Source: Streptomyces sp. NBC_01210 | GTDB lineage: Bacteria > Actinomycetota > Actinomycetes > Streptomycetales > Streptomycetaceae | Reading direction: 5' to 3' | DNA length: 64,000 bases | Assembly: GCF_036010325.1 (NCBI RefSeq) | Contig: NZ_CP108549.1 | Coordinates: forward strand, 5,208,001-5,272,000 | Shown: piece after piece, positions 63,679 to 64,000 of the stretch | Numbering within the stretch: position 1 is the stretch's first letter | How the letters are laid out: the number at the start of each line of letters is the position of its first letter | Notes under the pieces: generated by a model | What the model saw: the letters and a program-made list of their open reading frames with translations, nothing else | Told to the model about the DNA's origin: nothing | Databases searched by the model: none | Position numbers and translations under genes: made by a program

Positions 63679-64000
63679 ATGAGCTACGCGAGCACTGACA
63701 TGGTCCAACTCGCCGCGAACGGCGATGTCTTCCAGTGGGTCAAGGACACACTCGGCAATATCAAGACCCTTGCCGTCTCAGCGGCCACTGTGATGGCCAT
63801 CGTCGCCACGGTCATGGCCTATGCGAAGACGAAGTCCTGGGCGGGCACCCTTACCGCGGCCATCCTGGGCGCCGTTGTCGTGTTCGCCGTATCGAACATC
63901 GACGACCTCAGCAACATGGTGGACAGCGAGGTGCCCGACAAGAAGGGATCCGGCCCGGTCTCCGTCGTGGAGGTACCCCAGCCGCTGGGACACACCGTCA
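63679..64000 (+). CDS. Membrane protein, C-terminus cut by window edge
   Basis: At least 107 residues: amphipathic N-terminus, then two hydrophobic helices (LAVSAATVMAIVATVMAYA and GTLTAAILGAVVVFAVSN). It is typical of the small membrane proteins that follow TcpC-like genes in actinomycete transfer-like clusters. GAGGGGATTACAC precedes the ATG. Confidence 0.65.
   Translation, partial: MSYASTDMVQLAANGDVFQWVKDTLGNIKTLAVSAATVMAIVATVMAYAKTKSWAGTLTAAILGAVVVFAVSNIDDLSNMVDSEVPDKKGSGPVSVVEVPQPLGHTV

Overview
The window is chromosomal DNA from a Streptomyces-type actinomycete. It is very GC-rich (slightly less so inside the mobile element), uses many GTG/TTG starts and translationally coupled overlaps, and carries bldG and its anti-sigma neighbour, a proton-pumping pyrophosphatase, a Lys-tailed topA, an MFS-tmk fusion and two Tad pilus loci. 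The order acsA ... ssd-tad ... helicase-bldG-hppA ... topA-tmk-holB matches what I remember of the Streptomyces core (no database was searched).

Layout. 1-9.3 kb: acsA (C-terminus just outside the window), a SulP transporter fused to beta-carbonic anhydrase, a polysaccharide-deacetylase lipoprotein, a CooC-like ATPase, a Fic-like protein with a degraded motif and a HAD phosphatase. 9.8-29.6 kb: a first Tad locus (ssd/tadZ, tadA, tadB, tadC, Flp-type pilin, TadE, TadG-like). Its pilin gene is split after codon 32 by a 14.8-kb element (about 13801-28595). 29.5-48.1 kb: conserved core genes (helicase, bldG, anti-sigma factor, hppA, lipoprotein, methyltransferase, topA, MFS-tmk, holB, tripeptidyl-aminopeptidase-like lipoprotein). 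48.2-49.5 kb: tRNA-Thr(CGT) followed 1.2 kb later by a copy of its 3' half and terminator, the scar of a tRNA-targeting element. 49.6-60.9 kb: a second, intact Tad-type locus on the minus strand, ending in a membrane protein that combines LysM, a hexapeptide repeat and a SARP-like BTAD region. 61.3 kb to the end: a regulator-like protein of unknown family, a TcpC-like conjugation protein and a truncated membrane gene.

The main discovery is in the inserted element. It has a Tn554-type recombinase trio (two tyrosine recombinases and a small TnpC-like coiled-coil protein), GTTATC/GATAAC inverted ends and subterminal AAGGCAAGT repeats. It carries an uncharacterised three-gene operon and what reads as a complete circular (head-to-tail cyclised) bacteriocin cluster. 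The cluster has a 91-aa precursor resembling enterocin AS-48/uberolysin, a SpoIIM/DUF95 membrane protein, two further membrane proteins and two ABC modules. Remnants of IS3- and ISL3-type transposases and a transporter fragment show repeated insertion. In this reading, a site-specific transposon brought in a bacteriocin locus and disrupted a surface-pilus gene.
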